A DNA stretch of 64,000 bases from Rhinopithecimicrobium faecis. Its GTDB lineage: Bacteria; Bacteroidota; Bacteroidia; Sphingobacteriales; Sphingobacteriaceae. Positions 38,004-46,772 of this stretch are shown one piece after another; position 1 is the stretch's first letter, and every line of letters starts with the position of its first letter. The position numbers and the translations under genes were made by a program. The stretch lies in NCBI GenBank assembly GCA_017942165.1, contig JAGKSB010000015.1:1-64000 (forward strand), read 5' to 3'. Below the pieces are notes generated by a model, which was not told the DNA's origin, made no database searches, and saw only the letters and a list, made by a program, of their open reading frames with translations.

Positions 38004-39533
38004 ATGTTAAAAAGAACTATTCTCTTTGCTGCATTATTAAGCGGAAATGCCCTTTTATCGCAAGCACAAACCCTAACAACCAATACGGGTGCTCAGGTAG
38101 GTGACAATCAAAATTCTAAGACTATCGGAGCAAATGGACAAGTTTTATTAGAAGATATTCACTTAATTGAGAAGCTTGCAGCTTTCGATAGAGAGCGTAT
38201 CCCAGAACGCGTAGTGCATGCTCGTGGTGCTGGTGCTTATGGTGAATTTGTTGCGGCAAATGATTTTTCTGACGTTACAGCAGCGAACTTCCTTTCTAAA
38301 GCTGGAAAAGTAACTCCTTTATTTGTGCGTTTTTCAACTGTTACACACCAAAATGGTTCTCCTGAATCTTACCGTGACCCACGTGGTTTCGCTGTGAAGT
38401 TCTATACAGAAGAAGGGAACTACGATTTAGTGGGTAACAACTTACCTGTATTCTTTATTCGTGATGCGATTAAGTTTCCAGATATGGTGCATGCCTTTAA
38501 GCCATCACCTGTTACCAACGCTGCTTCAGATCCCAACCGTGTATTCGATTTCTTCGCTAACTTACCCGAGTCTACACATATGTTAACCTGGTTGTTTTCC
38601 AACTACGGAACACCGGCAAACTACAGAGAGATGAAAGGCTCTGGTGTGCATGCATACAAATGGGTGAATGATAAAGGTGAAGTTACCTATGTAAAATATA
38701 CATGGATGCCTAAGCAAGGTGAGCGTAACTTAACGCAGGCGCAAGCGGATTCTATTCAAGCGAAGGAAATTCAACACGCTACATTAGATTTACGTCAAGC
38801 GATTGATCAAGGGAATTTCCCGAAATGGGACCTTTATGTGCAGCTTTTAAAGAAAGAAGAGTTTGCTAAACTTGACTTCAACCCTGTTGATGTTACGAAA
38901 GTATGGCCTGAAAATGTCGCTAAATCTGTACTTGTAGGTACGATGACATTAAATAAAAATCCTGAAAACTTCTTCCAAGAGGTGGAGCAAGCAGCTTTCT
39001 CTCCGGGTACCTTAGTACACGGTATTGAGCCTTCAGAAGATAAATTATTACAAGGACGTTTATTCTCTTATTTCGATACACAACGTCATCGTCTTCAAGG
39101 GAACTTTCAACAAATCCCTGTCAATGCACCTAAAGCTAAAGTGACGACTTACAACCAAGATGGTTATATGTCTATCCGTAAGCAATCTGGTGATGTTAAC
39201 TACCAGCCATCGGTAAATAACCCAACAGTAGCTGAAGATACTAAATTCAAATATTCTGTTTCTAAGTTTGAAGCTGGCACGGTTACGGCACAACAAGTAA
39301 TCGATAAGCAAAATAACTTTAAGCAAGCGGGTGATCTGTACCGTTCATTCTCAAAATTTGATCAAGATGAGTTAATTAAAAACTTATCTGGTGCTTTGAA
39401 GCAAGTGAAAAATCCGACTATCGTAGCGAAGATGATTGCTCACTTCTATCAAGCAGATCGTACTTATGGAATGCGTTTAGCGAAAGAGTTAAACTTAGAC
39501 CGTAAAGCATTAGAGTCTCTACTTACAAAATAA
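38004..39533 (+). CDS. katA: Exported monofunctional haem catalase
   Basis: It dismutates hydrogen peroxide. The 509-residue precursor starts with a signal peptide (MLKRTILFAALLSGNALLSQ, cleaved near QAQ), so the enzyme is probably periplasmic. The active-site His lies in RVVHARGAGAYGEF, the Asn in GNNLPVFFIRD, and the haem-ligand Tyr in RLFSYFDTQRHRL, all intact. An upstream in-frame ATG at 37968 is rejected because the promoter lies between the two. The next gene encodes a periplasmic ankyrin protein, an arrangement known from the KatB-AnkB pair of Pseudomonas. The symbol is by similarity only. Confidence 0.95.
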   Translation: MLKRTILFAALLSGNALLSQAQTLTTNTGAQVGDNQNSKTIGANGQVLLEDIHLIEKLAAFDRERIPERVVHARGAGAYGEFVAANDFSDVTAANFLSKAGKVTPLFVRFSTVTHQNGSPESYRDPRGFAVKFYTEEGNYDLVGNNLPVFFIRDAIKFPDMVHAFKPSPVTNAASDPNRVFDFFANLPESTHMLTWLFSNYGTPANYREMKGSGVHAYKWVNDKGEVTYVKYTWMPKQGERNLTQAQADSIQAKEIQHATLDLRQAIDQGNFPKWDLYVQLLKKEEFAKLDFNPVDVTKVWPENVAKSVLVGTMTLNKNPENFFQEVEQAAFSPGTLVHGIEPSEDKLLQGRLFSYFDTQRHRLQGNFQQIPVNAPKAKVTTYNQDGYMSIRKQSGDVNYQPSVNNPTVAEDTKFKYSVSKFEAGTVTAQQVIDKQNNFKQAGDLYRSFSKFDQDELIKNLSGALKQVKNPTIVAKMIAHFYQADRTYGMRLAKELNLDRKALESLLTK

Positions 39534-39542
39534 GTCTAATCC

Positions 39543-39565
39543 GCCGAAGGGTGCATCCCTTCGGC
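39543..39565 (+). terminator. GC-rich hairpin between catalase and ankyrin genes (possible attenuator)
   Basis: The perfect stem gccgaaggg/cccttcggc with loop tgcat has no T-run after it. It may stabilise the catalase 3' end or reduce read-through into the ankyrin gene rather than terminate fully. Confidence 0.6.
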
Positions 39566-39578
39566 TAATTTATATACC

Positions 39579-40085
39579 ATGCGTATTTTAATAGTTTTAC
39601 TTCTACTCGTTGTTCAAACAGCTTTTGGGCAAGATATTCATCAGGCTGCACGCGCAAATGATGTGAAGGCAATTCAACATTACCTGGCGCAGCATATCGC
39701 AGTAGATACGGTAGATGCTCGTGGGTTTACCCCTTTAATTCTTGCTGTATACAACCAGCAGATGGAGGCTGCAACAATATTACTAGCGGAAAAGGCCAAT
39801 GTCAATGCCGCCGATTATTCCGGAAATACCGCTTTAATGGGCGCCTGCTTCAAAGGGGATTTAAAAGCTGTTCAATTGCTATTAGCTAATAAAGCAGCTG
39901 TGAATCAACAAAATTTAAATCAGGCTACAGCCCTTATATTCGCCGCAACTTTTGGACATTCAGCTATCGTAAAACTATTATTAGCCCAGGGTGCCAATAA
40001 AGATATTCCGGATAGCAGGGGACTGAAAGCATTAGATCATGCGACGATGCAGGAAAATAACGAAATTATTTCCCTACTAAAATAA
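39579..40085 (+). CDS. Periplasmic ankyrin-repeat protein, catalase partner
   Basis: The protein has 168 residues: a signal peptide (1-18, ends AFGQ) followed by four ankyrin repeats (RGFTPLILAVYNQQMEAATI, then SGNTALMGACFKGDLKAVQL and two more). By analogy with AnkB of Pseudomonas aeruginosa, which supports KatB activity, it probably assists the upstream exported catalase. The gap is 45 bp with a hairpin in between, which could set the ratio of the two proteins. Confidence 0.88.
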   Translation: MRILIVLLLLVVQTAFGQDIHQAARANDVKAIQHYLAQHIAVDTVDARGFTPLILAVYNQQMEAATILLAEKANVNAADYSGNTALMGACFKGDLKAVQLLLANKAAVNQQNLNQATALIFAATFGHSAIVKLLLAQGANKDIPDSRGLKALDHATMQENNEIISLLK

Positions 40086-40112
40086 ACGTTTTATAATTAC
40101 ACTATCTTTTTG

Positions 40113-40140
40113 AAACGTCAGCTCCTGCTGACGTTTTTTT
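40113..40140 (+). terminator. Intrinsic terminator of the catalase-ankyrin operon
   Basis: The stem aaacgtcagc/gctgacgttt (40113-40122, 40127-40136) with a 4-nt loop and long T-run. Confidence 0.9.
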
Positions 40141-40234
40141 TGTATATCTTGCAGGTAATATGCTAAAATTTTAGTATATTGAAATTTAATTTCCTTATAA
40201 TAGAAAATTACATTCACTAACCTTAGCAAATCTT

Positions 40235-41023
40235 ATGAACAAGAAAATCATTGCAGGAGTCACTGCAATAGTCCTGGTAGCGGTAGCGCTGTTATTTTTT
40301 AATGAACGCATTGACGCGGGCCATGAGGGTTTACGTGTTAAGATGTATGGCTCGGAAAAAGGAGTGCAAGATGTGAGTCTTGTGACTGGCCGTGTGTGGT
40401 ACAACCCGCTTACTGAAATGGTCTTTGAAGTGCCTACTTACGTGCAGACCATGAATTATGAAGCTTTTACGGTCAATGCTAAGGATGGTTCTGTTTTTAC
40501 CGTAGATCCAACGCTATCCATGAAAATTAAAGACGGTGAATCTGCAAAAATATTCAAGAAATATAGAAAACCTATCGATGAGGTCTTAAAAAACACTTTA
40601 GTGAATCATATCAAAGATGTTTACCGTATTGAATTTAATAAGTATACGACCGACAGCATTATCTCTCGAAGAGAGATGTTTGAGGATGGTGTGCAAAAGA
40701 AAATGATTGCTTTTTTAAATAATGAAGGCTTTATATTGGAGCAGCTGACCTCAGGAATTCAATATCCTGAAACGATTACGCAAGCCATAAACGCTAAGAA
40801 TACAGCGATACAACGTGCTCAGCAGGCAGAAAATGAACTTAAGGTGGTGGAAGCGAATGCCAAGAAGCTTATTGTACAAGCTGAAGCGGAGTCTAAAGCC
40901 AATGAGCTGAAGAAGCAATCTCTAACAAACCTACTTATTCAACAGCAATTTATTGAAAAATGGGATGGCAAGACTCCTTTATATGGGCAATCACCCGCAT
41001 TTTTTAAATCTGTGGATAAGTAA
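40235..41023 (+). CDS. SPFH/prohibitin-domain membrane protein
   Basis: The protein has 262 residues. One N-terminal membrane helix (~4-22) is followed by the SPFH domain (~25-190: GHEGLRVKMYGSEKGVQDV, then VNAKDGSVFTVDPTLSMKIK) and a coiled coil (~190-240, AENELKVVEANAKKLIVQAE). Such proteins form ring-like assemblies at membranes and regulate proteases or lipid microdomains. Monocistronic; the specific role is unknown. Confidence 0.88.
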   Translation: MNKKIIAGVTAIVLVAVALLFFNERIDAGHEGLRVKMYGSEKGVQDVSLVTGRVWYNPLTEMVFEVPTYVQTMNYEAFTVNAKDGSVFTVDPTLSMKIKDGESAKIFKKYRKPIDEVLKNTLVNHIKDVYRIEFNKYTTDSIISRREMFEDGVQKKMIAFLNNEGFILEQLTSGIQYPETITQAINAKNTAIQRAQQAENELKVVEANAKKLIVQAEAESKANELKKQSLTNLLIQQQFIEKWDGKTPLYGQSPAFFKSVDK

Positions 41024-41097
41024 TTGTAAAAAATGTAAACTTTTGATTTTTTTAGCACATCTTTTGTTAGTTTAGTAGGATACGTATTAATCACATT

Positions 41098-41604
41098 ATG
41101 AACACACCTTTAAACCGTACTTTACTGCTCGCTTTTGTTTTATTTACGGAGGTGCTTTGTGCGCAATCAATAGATCTAAATACTGTTAGGTCGGAGTTTT
41201 CCTCCGCTGTAAAGTCTGAGGAAATATGTGCTAAAAATTTCAAATGGCTAAGTAAAAATGCTAATTCCGTGCCTACGAAAGGTTATGAAGCCGTCTATAA
41301 GATGATTATGGCGAAGCATACCAGCAACCCCTTTAAGAAAATGTCTCATTTTAAAGCCGGCAAACGTGACCTTGAAGACCTCATTAAAGAAAATTCTACG
41401 AATACAGAACTACGTTTTATAAGATTTGTAATTCAAGCGCATATCCCTAAATACCTTGGCTACAATGCGGAGATGGAAGCGGACAAAGACTTTTTAGTAC
41501 AGAATCTGTCAAAAGTGACCGATAAGAAGACACATAAACTTCTGTATACCTATTTGAAAGGCACGAATCTATTTTCCATAGAGGAACTTTCGCTTATGGA
41601 CTAA
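41098..41604 (+). CDS. Hypothetical secreted protein, 168 residues
   Basis: I do not recognise this protein. The signal peptide (1-22, ends CAQ) directs it to the periplasm or surface. The mature part is helical and Lys-rich (FKWLSKNANSVPTKGYEAV, FRFVIQAHIPKYLGYNAEM). The stop overlaps the stop of the convergent cation transporter gene by 4 bp. Confidence 0.72.
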   Translation: MNTPLNRTLLLAFVLFTEVLCAQSIDLNTVRSEFSSAVKSEEICAKNFKWLSKNANSVPTKGYEAVYKMIMAKHTSNPFKKMSHFKAGKRDLEDLIKENSTNTELRFIRFVIQAHIPKYLGYNAEMEADKDFLVQNLSKVTDKKTHKLLYTYLKGTNLFSIEELSLMD

Positions 41605-42476
41605 GGTTTTCTGTAAGGTTCTATATGAATTAAGCAGTTACTGATCTCAGGGATGGCGATTTTTAAAGCGTCTTGTAATTTGTGGGCCAGCTCATGGCCT
41701 TCAAAGACGGAAATATGGGCGTCGACAATGGCGTGGAGGTCTACGACATAGCTCATCCCAATTTTTCGTACATAGCATTTTTCAGTACCTCGAATTCCCG
41801 GTACCTTTAGTGCCTCCCTACGGATATCCACAATTAAATCCTCATAAAGATTCTCATCCATAATCTCCCCCAGCGCAGGGCGGAAGATCTTATAGCAGTT
41901 GTAAAGAATAAAAAAAGAGGCAAATAGTGCAGCCCAATCATCGGCAGCTTCAAATCCTTTGCCCGCGAATAGCGCGATACAGATACCTATAAATGCTGCC
42001 AAGGAGGTGATCGCATCGGAGCGATGGTGCCACGCATCCGCCTTTAAGGAGCTTGAGTTAGTCTCCTTCGCTTTATTCATCATTAAGCGGAATGAAATTT
42101 CCTTCCAAATAATTATTCCTCCTAAGATATACAGTGTCCATGACTCCGGTAAATTATGCGGTGTCCTAATATTTAAGATACTCTGATAGGCTATAAATAC
42201 GGCCGAGCAGATTAAGAATCCTACGACAATAAATGTAATAAGTGGCTCAATACGCCCATGCCCATAGGGGTGGTTGTCATCTGCAGGACGCTTAGCATAT
42301 TTTAATCCCAATAATATTAAGATGGAGGAGAATATATCTGCCGTAGACTCTATGGCATCAGCAATTAGCGCGAAAGAATTCCCGAAAATTCCCGCTAAAC
42401 CTTTTATCATAGCTAAACTAATATTGCTAGCTATGCTATAGTAGGTAGCTTTTATTGCTTTCTCTTCTGAAGACAT
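41601..42476 (-). CDS. Cation diffusion facilitator (CDF) family transporter
   Basis: The protein has 291 residues with six membrane helices and a C-terminal cytosolic metal-binding domain (~205-290). The transport-site residues are seen in ALIADAIESTADIFSS (helix 2) and DAWHHRSDA (helix 5, HxxxD type). Likely proton-coupled efflux of Zn, Fe or Mn from the cytosol; the metal is not decided by these motifs. Convergent with the hypothetical secreted gene. Confidence 0.92.
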   Translation of the reverse strand: MSSEEKAIKATYYSIASNISLAMIKGLAGIFGNSFALIADAIESTADIFSSILILLGLKYAKRPADDNHPYGHGRIEPLITFIVVGFLICSAVFIAYQSILNIRTPHNLPESWTLYILGGIIIWKEISFRLMMNKAKETNSSSLKADAWHHRSDAITSLAAFIGICIALFAGKGFEAADDWAALFASFFILYNCYKIFRPALGEIMDENLYEDLIVDIRREALKVPGIRGTEKCYVRKIGMSYVVDLHAIVDAHISVFEGHELAHKLQDALKIAIPEISNCLIHIEPYRKP

Positions 42477-42589
42477 GTATATCTATTTAATTTTTCACTC
42501 ACTTAGATTGGCAATGGATAGCAAGCAAAATTAATTTTTTTTCTTTAGAATAACGATTTATAAATTATTTATTCTAAAATTTTATGCAT

Positions 42590-42613
42590 AAAAAAAACAC
42601 GCTATCGGCGTGT
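42590..42613 (-). terminator. Intrinsic terminator downstream of the 27-codon ORF
   Basis: The stem acacgc (42597-42602) pairs with gcgtgt (42608-42613). The minus-strand transcript ends in a T-run (A-run 42590-42597). It lies 26 bp after the stop of the small ORF at 42639-42722 and supports its transcription. Confidence 0.8.
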
Positions 42614-42638
42614 CATAATTTTCTTAGGTCAGCAACCC

Positions 42639-42722
42639 TTAGTCTTCATGCGCTAAGAGGTCATCCCCATCTAAGATAAAATCATAATGATCTTGTTCTA
42701 CTACTTCAATTTCTTTTTTCAT
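42639..42722 (-). CDS. Small acidic protein, 27 residues (candidate microprotein)
   Basis: The frame runs ATG 42722 to TAA 42639 and encodes MKKEIEVVEQDHYDF followed by ILDGDDLLAHED. It is preceded by an A-rich leader (TTAGCATACAAA before the ATG, typical of Bacteroidota starts). It is followed by a terminator 26 bp later. The strongly acidic C-terminus and the absence of any other gene between 42477 and 42827 make a real microprotein plausible. Function unknown. It could also be a leader peptide or a decayed fragment. Confidence 0.5.
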   Translation of the reverse strand: MKKEIEVVEQDHYDFILDGDDLLAHED

Positions 42723-42779
42723 TTTGTATGCTAATTTTTTATTAAAGATATCGTGCCTATATAAACTAAACACTACTTT

Positions 42780-42810
42780 AAAGTTATCTTTTTATAAGAA
42801 AGTTATCTTT
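42780..42810. repeat. Direct repeat aaagttatcttt (two copies, 19-bp period)
   Basis: Perfect 12-bp copies at 42780-42791 and 42799-42810, between the HopJ gene stop and the small ORF. Their position upstream of the small ORF allows an operator role, but no direct support exists. Confidence 0.6.
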
Positions 42811-42827
42811 ATTCTAAGCTTAACGTC

Positions 42828-43160
42828 CTATTTCTCTTGCAGGGCTACTCCTTGAAAATGGATTCCTGACCATCCATGTTCCATAAACTGGCGGATATTT
42901 TGATGATTGTCACCAGTAGGGGTATTCTTTACGGACTCATAATGTTCAACAAACATCGCTAGGGTGTCTGCTTCCGAAAGCTTATGCAAATGTGCATAAA
43001 AGAACACTTTGGCAGAACCCTGATTTTCGGTCGCCGCATTCTGCTGTGCACCATTGCTAAATGCCGTTGGCGTATGAGCATACAGGTGATCGATATGTTG
43101 GATAACTTCTGCAAAACAAACGTTATCGCTCGCTAAAAGTTGTTTTAATGTCGTATTCAT
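42828..43160 (-). CDS. HopJ-family protein
   Basis: The protein has 110 residues and matches the small HopJ (type III effector-like) family by length and pattern: HIDHLYAHTPTAFSNG, then NQGSAKVFFYAHLHKLSEAD, LAMFVEHYESV and GDNHQNIRQFMEHGW. The name comes from a Pseudomonas syringae protein; homologues are widespread in non-pathogens without type III secretion, so an effector role is not implied. No signal peptide. Possibly part of general metabolism; function unknown. Confidence 0.82.
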   Translation of the reverse strand: MNTTLKQLLASDNVCFAEVIQHIDHLYAHTPTAFSNGAQQNAATENQGSAKVFFYAHLHKLSEADTLAMFVEHYESVKNTPTGDNHQNIRQFMEHGWSGIHFQGVALQEK

Positions 43161-43255
43161 AGGACTATTTTATACAATAATAATAATATTTATTGAGTAT
43201 GGAATGTGCAAATCGTATGTTTTATGTCATTTTTAATAAGTTTTCAGACAATTAT

Positions 43256-43273
43256 CAATAATAGTTATTATTG
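43256..43273. promoter_or_regulatory. 18-bp perfect palindrome upstream of susC
   Basis: CAATAATA-GT-TATTATTG, 8+2+8 bp. A related imperfect palindrome (caataa...ttattg) lies at 43175-43195 and a half-site near 43356. All are between the HopJ and SusC genes, so they may be operator sites of the SusC/D operon. Confidence 0.4.
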
Positions 43274-43326
43274 TTTTAAAGCTATTATTAAGAATATTTT
43301 AATTCTGTGATTATTTTCTTAAGTGA

Positions 43327-43386
43327 TTGGAATATATCTTATATTTAAATCATAAACAATAATAACGTTCTCAGCGTATATTCCAA
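43327..43386. promoter_or_regulatory. 10-bp inverted repeat bracketing the susC promoter/leader
   Basis: TTGGAATATA (43327-43336) and its exact complement TATATTCCAA (43377-43386) are 40 bp apart, the right arm ending 10 bp before the susC ATG. They could be a paired operator or, if transcribed, a leader stem that hides the start region. Confidence 0.4.
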
Positions 43387-43396
43387 CAACTTAATT

Positions 43397-46300
43397 ATGA
43401 TTCATTATTTTATTCAATCGAATGCTGAAGGCAATTTTTCCAATGGAAAATGGGACTACAGTAGGCAATCAAAGTCCACTTTTCTGCGGTTGCTATTCAC
43501 AGCATTTATGCTACTTCTAGTGGCATTACAGCTTTCAGCGCAGTCAAGCCTGCTGCTTCAAGGGCGAGTTACGCAACAGAATGGACAACCCATGGCGGGG
43601 GCTACCTTAACCCTTCAGAGTCAGAAGCTTAATTTTAAAAAAGTTACAGCTACAGATGCTGGTGGTAATTTTAATTTTACAACCTTACAGCAATCAGATG
43701 ATTATTCCCTGCTCTTAACAGCTGTTGGTTATAAGACTGTAACCTTTGGCCCTCAGCCAATTTCTTCGCTCAGTACTCAGGCAACAAAGATGGTCTTAAT
43801 AGTGGAGGATGCACAGCTTCAGGAAGTCGTCGTTACAGCCTTAGGCATTAAGCGTGAAAAGAAAGCGCTCGGGTATACTGTGGCAGAACTTAAAGGTGAT
43901 GAACTAACTCAGGGGAAGGAAGCTAATGTTGCAAATGCACTGTCTGGAAAAGTTGCCGGTGTACAGGTAAGTAGAGCAGCATCGGGTGCAGGAGGATCCT
44001 CCAAAGTTGTGATTAGAGGAAATAACTCGTTGATAGGTAATAGTCAGCCGCTGTATGTTGTTGATGGTGTGCCTATTGATAATCAGAATTATAGCCCTGC
44101 TGGAAGTAGTGGTGGTACGGATTACGGTGATGGTATCTCTAATATTAATCCCGATGATATTGAAAATATTTCTGTCCTTAAAGGTCCTAACGCTGCCGCG
44201 CTTTACGGTCAGCGAGGATCTAATGGAGTGGTGTTGATTACGACTAAATCAGGTAAGTCTAGTAAAGGAATGAATATTAACTATAATGGGGACTTTGCGA
44301 TTGGTAACGCATTGGTTCTTCCAGATTTTCAAAATATCTATGGACAAGGTTTAAATGGCGATTTCACACATTTCAGAAAATCTGATGGTAAGATTGTTTC
44401 CATGGCTGAAGCACTGGCAAATGGATACAGTGGAACTCCGAAAATGAGTGCTGGCAGGGATCGTTTAGCGCGATCAAGTTGGGGTCCAAAAATGGAAGGA
44501 CAAACATATGAGGATCAATTTGGACAAGTTCTAACCCTTATCCCTCAGCCGAATACTTATAAAGATTTCTTCCAAACGGAAAAGCAACTTATAAACAATA
44601 TTTCTGTGGACGGAGGTAATGACCAAGTAAATTATCGCTTCTCTTATGCTAATACGGATATTCAAGGATATGTGCCTACCAATACAATCAAAAGAAACAA
44701 CTTCAATTTAAGGACTCAAGCTAAGATTACTGAAAAGTTTCAAATAGATGTGAAGGCTAATTATATCCTACAAGAGGGTGTGAATAGGCCTACTCTGTCC
44801 GATGCATCGGATAATCCTGCTTACCTATTTATCTCGCAGCCACGCAGTCTATCGATGGCATCCTTAGCGAACTATAAATGGACACCGGAAGAAATTAAAA
44901 ATCAACTAGGCTTTAGTAATCTTTTCGAAGGTTTAGAAAAGACCTATGCGACCAATTCCTCGACAGCAAATCCATTTTGGACCATTCATGAAAACCGTAA
45001 TTCTGACCGCAGAGACCGCATAATAGGTTTGCTACGTCTCTCATACGACTTTACACCTTGGTTAAAAGCGATAGCAACAGGGGGTACAGACTTTTTTACA
45101 GATCAGCGCATGCGCTATCGCCCAATCGGAACCTACCAAAGTTTAAATCGTAAAGGTGATATGCGTGAAGAGGTTATTCGCTCTAGAGAGAATAACTATG
45201 ACTTTCTCTTAAGTGCTAACTTTCCAGTATCTGATCAGGTAAAGATTAGTTTAAATGGGGGTGCAAGTCACTTGAAGAAATACTTACGTCAAACAGGAAA
45301 TGTGGGTACTCAATTCGTAGTGCCAAAACTCTTTGTAATCAACAATACAATAACCAATTCATACCTTTTTGACTTAGTCGAGTCGGAGATAAATTCAGTT
45401 TATGCATCCGGACAGGTTGCTTATAATGATTATTTATTTGTTGACTTCTCGGCTCGAAACGATTGGTCATCGACCTTATCAAAGAAAAATAACTCCTTTT
45501 TCTATCCATCTGTAAGCACAAGTTATGTCGTTTCCGAAGCCTTAAAATTTCAGTCTGATTGGATTCCATACTTTAAAGTGCGCGGTTCTTGGGCTCAAGC
45601 TGGATCCTCAGGAAACCCTTATCAGCTAACGGGTGCATATAGTTTAAATCAATATACACACGGAGGACAACCCTTAGCGACCTTTACGAATGTAATACCA
45701 GATCCAAATTTGAAAAATGAGCTTACAACATCCATGGAATTAGGTGCAGATATGCGCTTATTCAAGAATCGTGTGACTCTTTCCTTTACAGCATATCAAG
45801 CGAAAACAAGAAATCAAATTCTTGATATTCCAATTTCTCCATCAAGTTTATATGAAGTAAATCGTATTAACGCCGGAGAAATTTCAAATCGAGGGATAGA
45901 ATTTATGTTAGCTGGAAAGATACTGTCATCATCTTCAGGATTTAAATGGGACGCGACCTTTAATTTTAATAAAAATGTGAATAAGGTGGAGTCATTAGCC
46001 GATGGAGTGGAAACATTCTTGTTAGGCTCTGATCGTGGAATTAATGTGGTAGCAGAAGTAGGAAAGCCTTTTGGACAGTTAATAGGGACGCAATTTGCTT
46101 GGATTAAAGATCCTTTAGGTAATAGGCTTATTGATCCAACAACGGGATTACCGCTTCGAAGCTCTGGACGGGTGCGAACGGATTTAGGGAATGCACAGCC
46201 GAAATGGTTAGGTGGATTTTCGAATAACTTTTCTTATAAAGGGGTTCAGCTATACGCTTTAGTTGATATCCGTCAAGGAGGCGTAATTTTCTCCCAATCA

Positions 46301-46762
46301 AATAGAGAACAGTTGATTTATGGAACCACAAATAGAACCGTTGACGGCCGTGATGGAAGCTACGTAGCTTCAGGAATGTTGGCTACAAAAGATGCAGCAG
46401 GGAATTGGGTTAGCTCTGGACAGAAAAATACTAAGCAGGTTAATGCACAAGATTATTGGAACGTCGTAGCCTCAGAAAAGGAAGTGATGGTTTCCGAAGA
46501 GATGATTAACGATGCGAGTTATATTGCTATGCGTGAACTTAGCTTAAGCTATATGTTGCCGAAATCTATTCTTAAAACGAAGTTTATACGTACCGCAAAA
46601 GTAGGTATCTATGGCCGCAATCTATTTTACTTCCAACGTAAGACAGATGGCTTCTCACCGGAGGCCTCCTCGTTCAATATCAATAATTCATCTATAGGTA
46701 TTGAGTCTACAGCGCTTCCTATGATGCGTAACTTCGGAGTGAATCTATCCCTTAGCTTTTAA
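43397..46762 (+). CDS. SusC/RagA-family TonB-dependent outer-membrane transporter
   Basis: The protein has 1121 residues. A long N-region is followed by a signal peptide (hydrophobic ~31-45, cleaved near LSAQ), then a carboxypeptidase-regulatory-like domain (~52-130), the TonB plug (~140-260, with QPLYVVDGVPIDN and ISVLKGPNAAALYGQRGSNG) and a 22-strand barrel ending in LSF. It imports oligosaccharides or peptides with its SusD partner (10 bp downstream). No glycoside hydrolase, sulfatase or protease is adjacent, so the substrate is unknown. Confidence 0.96.
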   Translation: MIHYFIQSNAEGNFSNGKWDYSRQSKSTFLRLLFTAFMLLLVALQLSAQSSLLLQGRVTQQNGQPMAGATLTLQSQKLNFKKVTATDAGGNFNFTTLQQSDDYSLLLTAVGYKTVTFGPQPISSLSTQATKMVLIVEDAQLQEVVVTALGIKREKKALGYTVAELKGDELTQGKEANVANALSGKVAGVQVSRAASGAGGSSKVVIRGNNSLIGNSQPLYVVDGVPIDNQNYSPAGSSGGTDYGDGISNINPDDIENISVLKGPNAAALYGQRGSNGVVLITTKSGKSSKGMNINYNGDFAIGNALVLPDFQNIYGQGLNGDFTHFRKSDGKIVSMAEALANGYSGTPKMSAGRDRLARSSWGPKMEGQTYEDQFGQVLTLIPQPNTYKDFFQTEKQLINNISVDGGNDQVNYRFSYANTDIQGYVPTNTIKRNNFNLRTQAKITEKFQIDVKANYILQEGVNRPTLSDASDNPAYLFISQPRSLSMASLANYKWTPEEIKNQLGFSNLFEGLEKTYATNSSTANPFWTIHENRNSDRRDRIIGLLRLSYDFTPWLKAIATGGTDFFTDQRMRYRPIGTYQSLNRKGDMREEVIRSRENNYDFLLSANFPVSDQVKISLNGGASHLKKYLRQTGNVGTQFVVPKLFVINNTITNSYLFDLVESEINSVYASGQVAYNDYLFVDFSARNDWSSTLSKKNNSFFYPSVSTSYVVSEALKFQSDWIPYFKVRGSWAQAGSSGNPYQLTGAYSLNQYTHGGQPLATFTNVIPDPNLKNELTTSMELGADMRLFKNRVTLSFTAYQAKTRNQILDIPISPSSLYEVNRINAGEISNRGIEFMLAGKILSSSSGFKWDATFNFNKNVNKVESLADGVETFLLGSDRGINVVAEVGKPFGQLIGTQFAWIKDPLGNRLIDPTTGLPLRSSGRVRTDLGNAQPKWLGGFSNNFSYKGVQLYALVDIRQGGVIFSQSNREQLIYGTTNRTVDGRDGSYVASGMLATKDAAGNWVSSGQKNTKQVNAQDYWNVVASEKEVMVSEEMINDASYIAMRELSLSYMLPKSILKTKFIRTAKVGIYGRNLFYFQRKTDGFSPEASSFNINNSSIGIESTALPMMRNFGVNLSLSF

Positions 46763-46772
46763 TTTGACTACT

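Noticed and set aside
42828..43160. Type III secretion effector (HopJ) as sign of a secretion system
   Set aside because: HopJ homologues are widespread in bacteria without type III secretion, and no secretion genes are in the window.
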